Shown: positions 36,157 to 45,278 of the stretch, in pieces
How positions within the stretch are numbered: position 1 is the first letter of the stretch
Layout: each line of letters starts with the position of its first letter
From: Chondrinema litorale
GTDB lineage: Bacteria; Bacteroidota; Bacteroidia; Cytophagales; Flammeovirgaceae
NCBI RefSeq assembly: GCF_026250525.1
Contig: NZ_CP111053.1
Span: 62,001-126,000 of the forward strand
DNA: 64,000 bases
Reading direction: 5' to 3'
Position numbers and translations under genes: made by a program
The notes under the pieces: generated by a model
Seen by the model: only the letters and a program-made list of their open reading frames with translations
What the model was told of the DNA's origin: nothing
Databases searched by the model: none

Positions 36157-37170
36157 AATGATTATCCGTAAAGCTACCACAAAGTAAATAGGGTATGGTC
36201 TGCGCTTCGAAATTAGCTCAAAAACAGGTCATTATGGATAGTATTATTGAATTCATGGAAGCGTACCGCAATGAGTAGGTATGCCGTGAGGGTTTCAAGG
36301 AAATCAGGGATAAAGCAGGTGTTTGTTGCAAGAAATGCGGTAGCCAAGAGCATTACTGGCTAAATAGCAAGCAGATGTACCAATGCAAGTCATGCAGTTT
36401 TAGGACAGGCCTCCGCAGTGGCACCATCATGGAAGCTTCCAAACTTCCGTTTCGCTACTGGTTCGTTGCTATCTGGCTGATGGGCTGTAGCAAGAAAGGT
36501 TCTTCTGCCTGTAATGTGCAGAGGCAGCTCAATCATAAGCGCTATGAACCTATCTGGGCAATGATGCACAAAATACGCTCTGCGATGGGCCAACGGGACA
36601 ACCACTACTTGCTGGGAGGCAATATTGAGGTAGACGAAGGGTTCTTTGAAACACTAGTACCCGAGGGGCAGAAGGAAGAGGAGAGAAAGCGGGGAAGGGG
36701 GAGCCAGAAGCAGACCATGGCGATGGTCTTTGCACAGACAGAGGTGGTGCTACAGCCTAAAAAACACCGCCCTTCTAAAAGGTGCAAGTATTTCAAAATG
36801 GCTGTATGCGCTGATTTTACAGTAGAAACTGCTAGAAATACGATTACCCGGCATGTTGCCCAGAATGCCAAGATGATTACAGATGGCTATTCAACCTATC
36901 AGTCACTGACAGGAGAGTTCGAGATGGATGTGGAAAAAGTGCCCTCAAAACAGGCCCATATCAAACTACCTTGGGTACATACAGCCATTGGGAATGCAAA
37001 GAAAGTCCTACAAGGGATATATCAGCATACAAGGCCAGGGTATCTACAGAATTATCTAGATGAGTTCTGTTACAAACTCAATAGAAGATACTTTGAAAAT
37101 GATATTTTTGACAGAATATTAATTGCTTGTACGCTCACTTGAGCTTGTGGTAAGAATACGGATAATCATT
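36157..37170 (+). mobile_element. IS1595-family insertion sequence, copy 1
   Basis: 1014 bp with imperfect terminal inverted repeats: AATGATTATCCGTA is shared by both ends, then four mismatches, then TACCACAA. It is flanked by an exact 8-bp target duplication (AATTATTT). The single transposase frame is interrupted by a stop codon. It is nearly identical to the copy at 48511-49511, in the same orientation. Confidence 0.93.
36195..37142 (+). pseudogene. IS1595-family transposase with in-frame TAG at codon 28
   Basis: The full frame would be 315 residues. TAG at 36276-36278 interrupts it; the other copy has CAG (Gln) there. The zinc ribbon CCKKCGSQEHYW with YQCKSC straddles residues 40-65, so restarting at the next ATG (36375) loses half of it. 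The DDE-like core is intact: EVDEGFFE, ITDGYSTY and the family signature LPWVHTAIGNAKKVLQGIY with YLDEFCYKLNRR. Probably inactive unless complemented or suppressed. Confidence 0.9.
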
Positions 37171-37178
37171 AATTATTT
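37171..37178 (+). repeat. Target-site duplication, right copy (IS copy 1)
   Basis: AATTATTT directly after the right inverted repeat, identical to 36149-36156. Confidence 0.8.
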
Positions 37179-37210
37179 TAAGACCTACTTAAAGTTACCA
37201 AATAGAATAA

Positions 37211-37245
37211 AAAAGCCGGTTGCTCTAAAACAACCGGCTTTTGTT
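37211..37245. terminator. Bidirectional terminator at the end of the sugar operon
   Basis: AAAAGCCGGTTG (37211-37222) pairs perfectly with CAACCGGCTTTT (37231-37242), loop CTCTAAAA. It lies 17 bases beyond the last minus-strand gene of the operon and also shields it from transcription out of the IS. Confidence 0.92.
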
Positions 37246-37261
37246 AATCATTCTTTCATTA

Positions 37262-38494
37262 TTATAAATCATATTTATCTCCCCATTCCATCGTTTTTTG
37301 CTCTCGCATTGCTTGGTTACCCATATGTACTGCAATAGCCGTATTATGTCCACTCACTATATCTGCTTGCGGTTTTTTGCTTTCAATGATACATTTTGCA
37401 AAATCAGCTAATGATCTGCTTGTTGGTAAAGCATCATCCTCACTTTCAAATTCTGCAACTACCGGGATACCTTCACCCGCTTCTAAAACCTTTTTAGTGG
37501 CAGAAGAAACTCCGTCTACACTATCGTTTGCTCCTTGTATTGGTTCGGGATAAATTACTGCTCTTTGTCCATCTCTTCGGTGAATTTCTAAAGTAGCTTT
37601 TGTTCCATAAAATTTTACTGAAAATGCTTCATAAGAATTGGTCGTGAGGCTGGTATAAGTGGCTTTTGTTCCATTCGGATAATCAAAAATTGTATTCACA
37701 TTATCGTAAGTTTCTCTACCATCTTTCCAATAATTAATGCCGCCTGAACCAACAACTTTTACAGGCTTACTATCTAACATCCAGTTTACTACATCAATCT
37801 GATGCGCGCAAAGTTCTGCCATTAATCCACCAGAGTATTCGCGATACATGCGCCAGTTAATCAACTTTTCTAATTTAGGGTCTTTTACTGCTCTGCGCCA
37901 ATCTCCATTTCTATTCCACGATGCATAGATATGTTGAATATCGCCAATATATCCACCAGAAATAATCTCATAAATTCTATGAAACAAAGGACTCATTCTC
38001 TGCTGAAAACCCATCTGGAAAACCAAATTAGAATTTTTTACTTTATGAGATAAATTTACTGTCTGTTCAATGTTATGAGTCATGGTTTTCTCACAGAAAA
38101 CATGCTTTCCAGCATCTAAGGCAGCCATCGCAACTTCGTAATGCACGCTCAATGGTGTAGCAATAATTAAGGCATCAATAGATTTGTCATCGATGAGTTT
38201 ACGATAATCGCTATAAGATTTGGCTTTTTCGTCTGCCAGAGACATTCCCGTTTCTAATCTTTCGGGAATTAAATCGCAACAAGCAACAATTTTAATATCA
38301 GGTGAAGACTGAGTCTGCTTTATCAGCCAATTACCTCTTCCTCCTGTTCCAACTACACCAATTCTAACTATATCTTGATTGTAACTTTTTACAACATTGG
38401 GGAATGCTGATAGACCTAAAGCAATTCCAGTTCCTGCAATTGCACTGCTTTTGAGAAAATCCCTGCGGACTAACTCTTTTCTGTCTTTTTTCAT
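37262..38494 (-). CDS. Tat-exported Gfo/Idh/MocA family oxidoreductase
   Basis: 410 residues. Twin-arginine signal LVRRDFLKSSAIAGTGIALG. Rossmann fold with VRIGVVGTGGRGNW, then IDALIIATPLSVHYEVAMAA and the EK motif HVFCEKTMTH typical of the family; the C-terminal domain has ELCAHQIDVVNWML. Exported members carry tightly bound NAD and act on sugars or glycosides, for example removing substituents by an oxidation-elimination cycle. It is the last gene of the nine-gene operon, 25 bases after the symporter gene. Confidence 0.9.
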   Translation of the reverse strand: MKKDRKELVRRDFLKSSAIAGTGIALGLSAFPNVVKSYNQDIVRIGVVGTGGRGNWLIKQTQSSPDIKIVACCDLIPERLETGMSLADEKAKSYSDYRKLIDDKSIDALIIATPLSVHYEVAMAALDAGKHVFCEKTMTHNIEQTVNLSHKVKNSNLVFQMGFQQRMSPLFHRIYEIISGGYIGDIQHIYASWNRNGDWRRAVKDPKLEKLINWRMYREYSGGLMAELCAHQIDVVNWMLDSKPVKVVGSGGINYWKDGRETYDNVNTIFDYPNGTKATYTSLTTNSYEAFSVKFYGTKATLEIHRRDGQRAVIYPEPIQGANDSVDGVSSATKKVLEAGEGIPVVAEFESEDDALPTSRSLADFAKCIIESKKPQADIVSGHNTAIAVHMGNQAMREQKTMEWGDKYDL

Positions 38495-38519
38495 ATTCTT
38501 GGGTTTAAAATTTTATACT

Positions 38520-39932
38520 TTAAACCTGATATACAGGCTCTTTTTCTTTATTGAGCAATGCATTGAGTATACCTGTAGCCGATACAAATGTAAACAATAA
38601 CAAATCAAGTCTAATTCCAAAATAAAAAGAAGGAATTACCCCTAAAAGGGATAAAATAAAGACGAACATGGAAAAAGATGTAGCATATGGCATTACTTTC
38701 CCAGTGTGTTTTCTAAGAAAAATTCCAGTGAAAATCATGGGTGCCATTAGCGCAGTTCCGGCAAAACTTGTTCGCGCCAATAAAACCAGTTGATCGCTAC
38801 TTATTAAAGAGAAAACCAATGCCACCAAAGCAAAGAAAACAATACCTATCCGCGTGATTTTAAGCATTTGTTTATCCTCTCCATCTAACAAAGAGCGCAG
38901 CTCACCACCTAAGGCAAAAATCTGAGAGTCGGAGGTAGAAATGGCAGCAGCAATTAAACCTATTATGGCAAAAGCTGCGATAGACTGTGTCTGATCATCA
39001 ATAATCACTTTACTAATAAAGTCGGCAGTGGATAAATCGGGATACTTTACAGCTCCATACATTCCAATAAGCATGGTTGGTAATATAATTACAATGGCAA
39101 AAAAGCCAACACCGATCGCCATTCTAAACAGAGAGTTATTGTCTTTCATGATGATGATTCTAGTCGCCACCTGAGGTTGTGTAAATGGAATCATGATAAT
39201 CGCTAGAAAAGAAGCGAACAAAAACTGTGGGGTAAACAAACCTTGCGGCCCCGGCACAGACAACAACTCACTTTTGGTTTTCTCTACTTGCTCAAACATG
39301 GCTTCCATATTTCCGAAGTAACTGAGGCAATTATATCCGATCACACAAATCACAATTAAGAGAAGAATTCCTTGTAACATATCACTATAGATAATCGCCT
39401 TTAATCCTCCTGTTTCGCTGTAAAGTAACATCACCAAAATCATGAGTGAAGCCCAACCCCAAACAGGCAAAGTATCTGGAAAAGTAGCATGTAAAAAAAT
39501 GGCGATTCCTCTTATTTGGATTGAAACATAAGGTGTGAGAAATATAAAAGCACCGATAAAGGTAACATAACCGGCAAACTTGCTTTGGAAACATTGCGCC
39601 ATTAAGCCAGACATGCCTTTAAAATTATTAACTCGTGCTTTCTTGCGTACATACAAGCCCAACCAGACAATTAAAAAGACCATTGCCGTATCTGAAAATG
39701 CCAGAAAAATCCATGAACCCACACCATGAGTTCTAAAAAAATCGGGCATTCCGATTAAGGTAAAAGTACTGAAAAGTGTAGCGGCAAATGTAAACATACC
39801 CAATACAGAACCCACTTTTGAGCCAGCCAATAAATAGTTTGAGGTACTCTTTTCTTTTTGTCTTGTTAGTAATGATAAAATAACCAAGGCAGCCAAATAA
39901 ATAGCCGCTATTATAATGAGTGTTTGTATCAT
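38520..39932 (-). CDS. Sodium:solute symporter family transporter
   Basis: 470 residues with about 13 hydrophobic segments. SSS-family hallmarks include the N-terminal helix, STSNYLLAGSKVGSVLGMFT near residue 30, and AAISTSDSQIFALGGEL near 310, which is part of the sodium-site region (Ser/Thr-rich TM8). It would import the mono- or oligosaccharide (uronate-like) product handled by the rest of the operon. Its start codon overlaps the stop of a two-TM small gene, implying a coupled two-subunit transporter. Confidence 0.9.
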   Translation of the reverse strand: MIQTLIIIAAIYLAALVILSLLTRQKEKSTSNYLLAGSKVGSVLGMFTFAATLFSTFTLIGMPDFFRTHGVGSWIFLAFSDTAMVFLIVWLGLYVRKKARVNNFKGMSGLMAQCFQSKFAGYVTFIGAFIFLTPYVSIQIRGIAIFLHATFPDTLPVWGWASLMILVMLLYSETGGLKAIIYSDMLQGILLLIVICVIGYNCLSYFGNMEAMFEQVEKTKSELLSVPGPQGLFTPQFLFASFLAIIMIPFTQPQVATRIIIMKDNNSLFRMAIGVGFFAIVIILPTMLIGMYGAVKYPDLSTADFISKVIIDDQTQSIAAFAIIGLIAAAISTSDSQIFALGGELRSLLDGEDKQMLKITRIGIVFFALVALVFSLISSDQLVLLARTSFAGTALMAPMIFTGIFLRKHTGKVMPYATSFSMFVFILSLLGVIPSFYFGIRLDLLLFTFVSATGILNALLNKEKEPVYQV

Positions 39933-40162
39933 TCTGAATCTGTTTTTTGACTATCTGGATGAAATCGTGTAGCGAAATAGGTGAGTAACACCAAAATAAT
40001 ACTTACTACAATGCCCAGCCACAATGTGTAAGGCATACCTAAAATGGAAGGCACAAACGTTCCCGGTGGAATAACCACCGTTGTGAAAGTTGTTGCCATA
40101 AGCATTACAGCCGTAACTTGACAGATTCTCCAGTAGAGTTGTTTATTGTTTTTCATTTTCAT
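39929..40162 (-). CDS. Small two-TM subunit preceding the symporter (DUF3311-like)
   Basis: 77 residues from the ATG at 40162, which overlaps the TGA of the SDR gene (ATGA); its own TGA overlaps the symporter ATG in the same way. Longer in-frame starts lie inside the SDR gene and are rejected. Two hydrophobic helices (VTAVMLMATTFTTVVI and LWLGIVVSIILVLLTYF). The size, topology and position match small partner proteins of SSS transporters such as DUF3311/DUF485/YhdT families. Probably assists folding or regulation of the symporter. Confidence 0.8.
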   Translation of the reverse strand: MKMKNNKQLYWRICQVTAVMLMATTFTTVVIPPGTFVPSILGMPYTLWLGIVVSIILVLLTYFATRFHPDSQKTDSE

Positions 40163-40929
40163 AGTCTTTGGATTGTCATACCGCCATCTACCATAAATAC
40201 CTGACCCGTGGAGTAGGGGAAAGCACCTGTTGCAATAGCTGCTACCGTTTTGCCAATATCTTCTGGCAATCCCCACCGAGCTTGGATACTTAAGCCTTCT
40301 TCAAACATTTTATCATATTTTGCCTTTACTCCGGCAGTCATATCAGTTTGGATAACTCCCGGTCTCACTTCGAAAACTGGAATATCGAACTCACCTAACC
40401 TGCTAGCAAAAAGTTGAGTAAGCATTGCCAAGCCTGCTTTAGATAAGCAATATTCTCCGCGATTTACAGAAGCCACAGTGGCTGAAATAGAAGAGATTGT
40501 GATTATGGAAGCTTTAAATTCAGGGTTTTCTTCTTTTAATAAAACCATCCAATTTGCTACTGATTGAGTGAGAAAATAAACTCCTTTTAGATTGATATCC
40601 ATCACATAATCGTAGCTGTCTTCTGTAGTATAGAGAATATCATTTCTCAGTTTGGGAGCTACTCCGGCATTGTTTACCAATAAATTCAGGTAACCAAACT
40701 CTTGTTTCACTTTGCCCAAAATGTTGGCTCTATCTTCAGTTTCAGCAATATTTCCTTGGCAGTAAATCACTTTTATATCAAACTCTCGAAGCTGTTCTAA
40801 AACCTGACTTACTTTTTCTTCTGGTCTTACTCCGTTTATTGCGATATTGAAACCTTTCTTTGCCAAAGCTTCTGCAATGCCTAAGCCGATACCACGACTA
40901 CCACCAGTAATTAATGCAGTTGGTTCCAT
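40159..40929 (-). CDS. SDR family oxidoreductase
   Basis: 256 residues. Classical short-chain dehydrogenase: NAD(P)-binding ALITGGSRGIGLGIAEAL, LVNNAGVAP near residue 88, catalytic Ser in ITISSISA (near 145) and YCLSK (Tyr and Lys, near 160), and the C-terminal GQVFMVDGGMTIQRL. Within this operon it may reduce or oxidise a keto-sugar such as a KduD-type 2-keto-3-deoxy-uronate step (inference). Starts 6 bases after the Gfo/Idh gene ends. Confidence 0.88.
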   Translation of the reverse strand: MEPTALITGGSRGIGLGIAEALAKKGFNIAINGVRPEEKVSQVLEQLREFDIKVIYCQGNIAETEDRANILGKVKQEFGYLNLLVNNAGVAPKLRNDILYTTEDSYDYVMDINLKGVYFLTQSVANWMVLLKEENPEFKASIITISSISATVASVNRGEYCLSKAGLAMLTQLFASRLGEFDIPVFEVRPGVIQTDMTAGVKAKYDKMFEEGLSIQARWGLPEDIGKTVAAIATGAFPYSTGQVFMVDGGMTIQRL

Positions 40930-40935
40930 AGCCGA

Positions 40936-42084
40936 TTAAGTTAAATCTGGAATTTTTACCCAAGCTCTTTTATCTGAACTCTCCAAACCTTTTTCTGCCA
41001 ATTGAATACCTTTGGCACCTTCTAGTAAATCCCATTGGAAAGGGGTATCAGTCACCACATGTTTTAAAAACAATTCCCACTGCACCTTAAAGGCATTTTC
41101 GTGCACTTCTTGCTCTGGTACTTTGCTCCAATTATCATAAAAGTTTATTGGCTGATCTATGTCTGGATTCCAAACTGGTTTGGGTGTGTTTCCATAATGT
41201 TGGATGTAGCAATGACGCAATCCTGCAACCGCTGAACCTTTTGTCCCATCCACCTGTAAAGTGAGTAAATCATCTCTGCGCACTCTTACAGTCCAAGAAG
41301 AATTAAAATGGGCAATTACACCAGATTCCAGTTCGAAAGTAGCATAAGCGGCATCATCAGCCGTGCAACGATAGGGGTTTCCATTTTCATCTACTCGCTC
41401 AGGAATATGAGTTACGCCCAAACAAGAAACAGCTTTTACCTTACCAAAAATATTGTCTAACACATAGCGCCAATGGCAAAGCATGTCTACGATTATTCCC
41501 CCATCTTCTTCTTTTTTGTAGTTCCAACTTGGTCGCTGTGCAGGCACTGTATGACCTTCAAATACCCAATAGCCAAACTCTCCCCGAACAGAAAGTATCT
41601 TGCCAAAGAAATCATTTTCAATCAATCTTTTAAGCTTTAGCATTCCGGGTAACCAAAGTTTGTCTTGTACCACGCCATGTTTTACACCGTATTCTTTGCA
41701 CATTTTATACAAGCTCAAAGCTTCTTCTGTACTCACTCCAACCGGCTTTTCGCAATAGACATGTTTGCCAGCTTCAATGGCTTTGCTCACACTCGGATAC
41801 CTTCTTCCGGTTGTTTGTGCATCAAAATAGATTTGGTAAGAGGAATCTTTTAAAGCTGAATCTAAATCTGTGGTAATGTTGTCTATACCAGAAAGTTCTG
41901 CTAGTTTTTTTAGTTTGTTGAGGTTTCTTCCAACGAGCAGTGGTTCAGGCATAATGTACTCATTCTGATTGAGTGCAACGCCTCCTTGCTTCCATATGGC
42001 GACAATTGAGCGCAGCAAATGCTGATTGGTGCCCATTCTGCCGGTAACCCCATTCATGATAATACCTACCTTGTGAATTTTCAT
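40936..42084 (-). CDS. Gfo/Idh/MocA family oxidoreductase, cytoplasmic
   Basis: 382 residues without signal peptide. KVGIIMNGVTGRMGTNQHLL begins a Rossmann-like fold with an insertion; the family EK motif is in HVYCEKPVGVS near residue 113, and DMLCHWRYVLDN supplies the catalytic-region His near 205. The substrate is unknown. It starts two bases after the upstream epimerase gene ends, indicating tight coupling. Confidence 0.88.
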   Translation of the reverse strand: MKIHKVGIIMNGVTGRMGTNQHLLRSIVAIWKQGGVALNQNEYIMPEPLLVGRNLNKLKKLAELSGIDNITTDLDSALKDSSYQIYFDAQTTGRRYPSVSKAIEAGKHVYCEKPVGVSTEEALSLYKMCKEYGVKHGVVQDKLWLPGMLKLKRLIENDFFGKILSVRGEFGYWVFEGHTVPAQRPSWNYKKEEDGGIIVDMLCHWRYVLDNIFGKVKAVSCLGVTHIPERVDENGNPYRCTADDAAYATFELESGVIAHFNSSWTVRVRRDDLLTLQVDGTKGSAVAGLRHCYIQHYGNTPKPVWNPDIDQPINFYDNWSKVPEQEVHENAFKVQWELFLKHVVTDTPFQWDLLEGAKGIQLAEKGLESSDKRAWVKIPDLT

Positions 42085-42086
42085 AT

Positions 42087-42914
42087 TTACTGTATTTGAT
42101 AATCTTTATAAGCTTCTATAATTTTCTTCAAAAAGATGTCCTGATCCATCTGCCAGAATTTATTGGAGAAGATTTCGACTTCGTGATAGCCCGAAAAACC
42201 AGCATCTACTACCCACTTTTTAATATTTGAAAGTGGAATACAACCTTCGCCCATTAAACCTCTATCGTTGAGCATATCCACTGTTGGCACAGACCAGTCG
42301 CAAATGTGAAAAGCGAAAAGGTTTCCATTTTCTCCACATCGTTTTATCTCATTTTCCAGATTATCATCCCACCAGAGATGGTAAACATCCACTGCGACAC
42401 CCACATAAGGCGAATTAATTGCCTCAGCTATATCATTTGCCTGTTTGAGCGTATTGATGGCAGAGCGAGTATCTGCATACATCGGGTGCAATGGCTCTAT
42501 AGATAGTTTTACATTTAATTTTTCTGCCAATGGTAAAAGTGCTTCAATACCTGCTTGAATCTGCATTCTAGAATTTTCTAAGCTTTGCATCGGCTCAGCA
42601 CCGCAAACCAAAACCAAAGATGGAGCTCCCAATGCGGCTGCATCTTCCATCATCTTTTTATTCTTCTTAATTGCCTGCTCTCTCTTTGCTACATTGATTG
42701 ATGGGAAAAATCCACCTCGTACATAAGAGACTATTTCTAAGCCATGTTCGCGAATGAGTCTGCCGCTTTTTTCAGCACCAAGTTTTAAAGTGCTATCTTC
42801 CCAAACAGAAATACCTTTTACACCAGCTTCTGAGAACTTTACTACCGCTTCTTCCAGATTCCAAGGTTTGGTAGTAATTGTATGAATGCACAAGTTTTCC
42901 ATCTTTACAGGCAA
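42087..42914 (-). CDS. Sugar phosphate isomerase/epimerase family protein
   Basis: 275 residues, no signal peptide. AP-endonuclease-2-like TIM barrel: CIHTITTKPWNLEEAVVKFS, LSIEPLHPMYADTRSAINTL with the metal-binding Glu, VGVAVDVYHLWWDD with Asp and His, FHICDW, and GYHEVEIFS with the final Glu. This arrangement resembles xylose-isomerase-like hydroxypyruvate isomerase/epimerases. It overlaps the GH88 gene by 10 bases. Confidence 0.88.
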   Translation of the reverse strand: MPVKMENLCIHTITTKPWNLEEAVVKFSEAGVKGISVWEDSTLKLGAEKSGRLIREHGLEIVSYVRGGFFPSINVAKREQAIKKNKKMMEDAAALGAPSLVLVCGAEPMQSLENSRMQIQAGIEALLPLAEKLNVKLSIEPLHPMYADTRSAINTLKQANDIAEAINSPYVGVAVDVYHLWWDDNLENEIKRCGENGNLFAFHICDWSVPTVDMLNDRGLMGEGCIPLSNIKKWVVDAGFSGYHEVEIFSNKFWQMDQDIFLKKIIEAYKDYQIQ

Positions 42915-44278
42915 TTAAAAAATGTATAATAAGGCTCACCTTTAAGCAATCTATAAGCATACAACATCAGCTCTCTGGCGTGATAATCTCCCCACATCGA
43001 AGATTCTCCATTGGGTATTTTGCTTCCTTCTGGAATGTAATCCCAACCATTTGGATGGTGATAAATAGAGTGCAAAATCAAACCCTGATGTGCTTCTGAT
43101 TCACTCAAATAAGGGCTTTTGAGCAAAGTATCTACTATTTCCCAGCCAGCTTCTTCGTACTTTTCATAAACGCCATTCCCTTTTAATTTAAGATAATTTC
43201 CTAGTCTCAATAAAGCCTGTGCACCAATGCAAGCTGCAGAGCTATCGACTGGTTCCACGTTGTTATATGGGTTAGAAATCTCTTTATAACAGTCAGCAAG
43301 TTTATACAAATTGGGTGCACCTGTATCCCAAAAAGGAATACCATCTGCCATTGAGTGTTTTATGTAAAAATCGCAAGTAGATCTGGCAGCTTTTAAGAAT
43401 ACATCTTGTATAGTTCTTCTACCTCCAAAAGGTCGCAGCTCATCATCACTTAAAGTATCCAAAAACTCTAACTCTTCTGCAAAGCCGAGCATTGCCCAAC
43501 TTAAACCTCGTGTCCAAGTGGTAAACCCCGTATAGCCTTGCTGTGAATTCGGGCAGCGGTAATTGCCATCATTTACATTAAAAATACATTCGTGCGCAGT
43601 TCGTCCCCACAAATCATAAATGTCCCTGTCTTCTCCATAAAAAACTGAATACTGAGCCGTAGAAATTGCATGGTTAATAGCCCTGCGCAACAAACTTATC
43701 TTTCTATCATTTTCAATCATCATCTGATGACCTAATACATAACCCAACATCAAAACCCGCACAGATCTAATGGTATCTACAAATAAGGAGTGAGGTCCAT
43801 TGAAAGAATAGATAAATCCTCCGCCCTTAATTTTTGTCCATCTGCCAGCTTGTACAGTTGCGGAAACTTTAAGCGCCAATTCGTAAAAATCTTTCTCCCA
43901 TTGGTTATAAGGAATCTTCTCTTCTTTCATCAACCTGAGTAAATTCCCATAAGTGCTGATGTTATTAAAACCATGATCGTGCACACCTGTATGGCTCACA
44001 TGCGAAGCCATTTTTTCTACAGTGTTCTTTTTTGCTATCTCTAAAAATTGCGAGTCTCCGGTAATATCAAACTGCAAAGCAGCAGAGCCATATTGGAAGC
44101 CTTGTGTCCATTCTGTCCAGCCTTTGGTGGTGTATTTGCCTTTTACGGTAAACACTGGTGAGCCTTTCGATACATCGTATACCTGCTCAATTGATAGTAT
44201 TTTTTTACCAGATAAATCCCAAAATCTTTCGATTGCTGGCAATAGTTTCTCTGGTACTATTTTATCTTCCAAATTCAT
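42905..44278 (-). CDS. Glycoside hydrolase family 88 (unsaturated glucuronyl hydrolase-like)
   Basis: 457 residues, no signal peptide, so cytoplasmic. An (alpha/alpha)6 barrel with the family motifs HTGVHDHGFNNISTYG near residue 99 (catalytic-region Asp), SLFVDTIRSVRVLMLG near 175 (second Asp), TWTRGLSWAMLGFAEE near 250, EPVDSSAACIGAQALL near 355 and SSMWGDYHARELMLYA near 430. GH88 enzymes release 4,5-unsaturated uronic acid from oligosaccharides made by polysaccharide lyases. This makes an unsaturated uronate the probable substrate of the operon. Confidence 0.85.
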   Translation of the reverse strand: MNLEDKIVPEKLLPAIERFWDLSGKKILSIEQVYDVSKGSPVFTVKGKYTTKGWTEWTQGFQYGSAALQFDITGDSQFLEIAKKNTVEKMASHVSHTGVHDHGFNNISTYGNLLRLMKEEKIPYNQWEKDFYELALKVSATVQAGRWTKIKGGGFIYSFNGPHSLFVDTIRSVRVLMLGYVLGHQMMIENDRKISLLRRAINHAISTAQYSVFYGEDRDIYDLWGRTAHECIFNVNDGNYRCPNSQQGYTGFTTWTRGLSWAMLGFAEELEFLDTLSDDELRPFGGRRTIQDVFLKAARSTCDFYIKHSMADGIPFWDTGAPNLYKLADCYKEISNPYNNVEPVDSSAACIGAQALLRLGNYLKLKGNGVYEKYEEAGWEIVDTLLKSPYLSESEAHQGLILHSIYHHPNGWDYIPEGSKIPNGESSMWGDYHARELMLYAYRLLKGEPYYTFFNCL

Positions 44279-44342
44279 ATTCTTTCTTAAACATTGCTAT
44301 TTATTAAATATAACAAAGTATTAAATGAATTGAAATGGATAA

Positions 44343-45260
44343 TTATACAAAATTATGGTACTTTTTTGCCATGCTGTTTCTAAAGTAGGTTGGGGTTAAG
44401 CCAGTCTTTTTTCTAAACACACGACTGAAGTAGGAGGGGTCTTCGAAATTTAAGAAATGGGCTATTTCTTTATTAGTAAGCGAAGAAAAAGCTAACTGGC
44501 GTTTGGCTTCTAAAATGATTCTTTCTGTAATAATTTCTCCGGCAGTTTTTAGAGTGAGCTTCTTACAAACCTTATTTAATCTGATGGGATCAGTATCGAG
44601 TAAATCTGCATAGTCTTTTACCAAATGTGCTTTTTTGTAATTGCTTTCGACAGCCTTTTTAAAGCGATTTACTAACTGATACCGATTGTCTTTGCTCGTT
44701 TCTGAGATGATGGTTTCTTGAACAAATTCTCCCAGTTTCAATATAAAGATGTGTAGGTAATAATTGAGTATTTGTTGGGAGTGTTTTCCGTTTTGCTGAG
44801 ATTCTCTAATCATTTGTTTTACAATGTTCAGAAAATCTTGATATGCCTGATTGCTAAGATTTATGATGGATTTGCTACCAATAAAATTATTGGGAAGCGC
44901 TGTGTTGTTTGCTTCATTATCTAGAAAAAACAAAGAGTGAAATTCTCTATTAAATGCGATAATGTAGCCATTGGTGTCTTTCGCTTTTTGCAGATAATGA
45001 ATCTGACCCGGAACCACAATGTGGATACTTTCTGGCTTAATGGAATGGCTTATAAAATCAATTTCATGAATACCTGCACCATCTGTAAAAAGGCAAATTT
45101 CGAAGAAGTTGTGCCTGTGTCTAGCATTGGTTTCGTACGGTGCATACTCTACCAATGGGTCTTTTTCTGGACTCCCTTTCATTTGAAGAATCTTAAAAAA
45201 ACCGCCACTATCTTCTTTGCTGGTTTTTACAATCTGGTAAACAGGTATTCGTCCCGACAT
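44343..45260 (-). CDS. AraC family transcriptional regulator
   Basis: 305 residues. N-terminal cupin sensor (about 30-120, ETNARHRHNFFEICLFTDGA) and a C-terminal double HTH (about 205-300): VKDYADLLDTDPIRLNKVCK and IAHFLNFEDPSYFSRVFRKK followed by GLTPTYFR, the AraC/XylS signature. It lies within the operon between the Tat epimerase and GH88 genes and probably activates the operon in response to a pathway sugar. Confidence 0.9.
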   Translation of the reverse strand: MSGRIPVYQIVKTSKEDSGGFFKILQMKGSPEKDPLVEYAPYETNARHRHNFFEICLFTDGAGIHEIDFISHSIKPESIHIVVPGQIHYLQKAKDTNGYIIAFNREFHSLFFLDNEANNTALPNNFIGSKSIINLSNQAYQDFLNIVKQMIRESQQNGKHSQQILNYYLHIFILKLGEFVQETIISETSKDNRYQLVNRFKKAVESNYKKAHLVKDYADLLDTDPIRLNKVCKKLTLKTAGEIITERIILEAKRQLAFSSLTNKEIAHFLNFEDPSYFSRVFRKKTGLTPTYFRNSMAKKYHNFV

Positions 45261-45278
45261 ATATCTTTTAAGTATATT

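Noticed and set aside
36195..36378. Programmed stop-codon readthrough in the transposase
   Set aside because: The two copies have stops at different codons (28 versus 22), and each has a sense codon where the other has the stop, so these are independent mutations.
39929..40276. 115-residue version of the small symporter partner
   Set aside because: The extra N-terminus lies inside the SDR gene and is not membrane-like; the ATG overlapping the SDR stop codon is the natural start.
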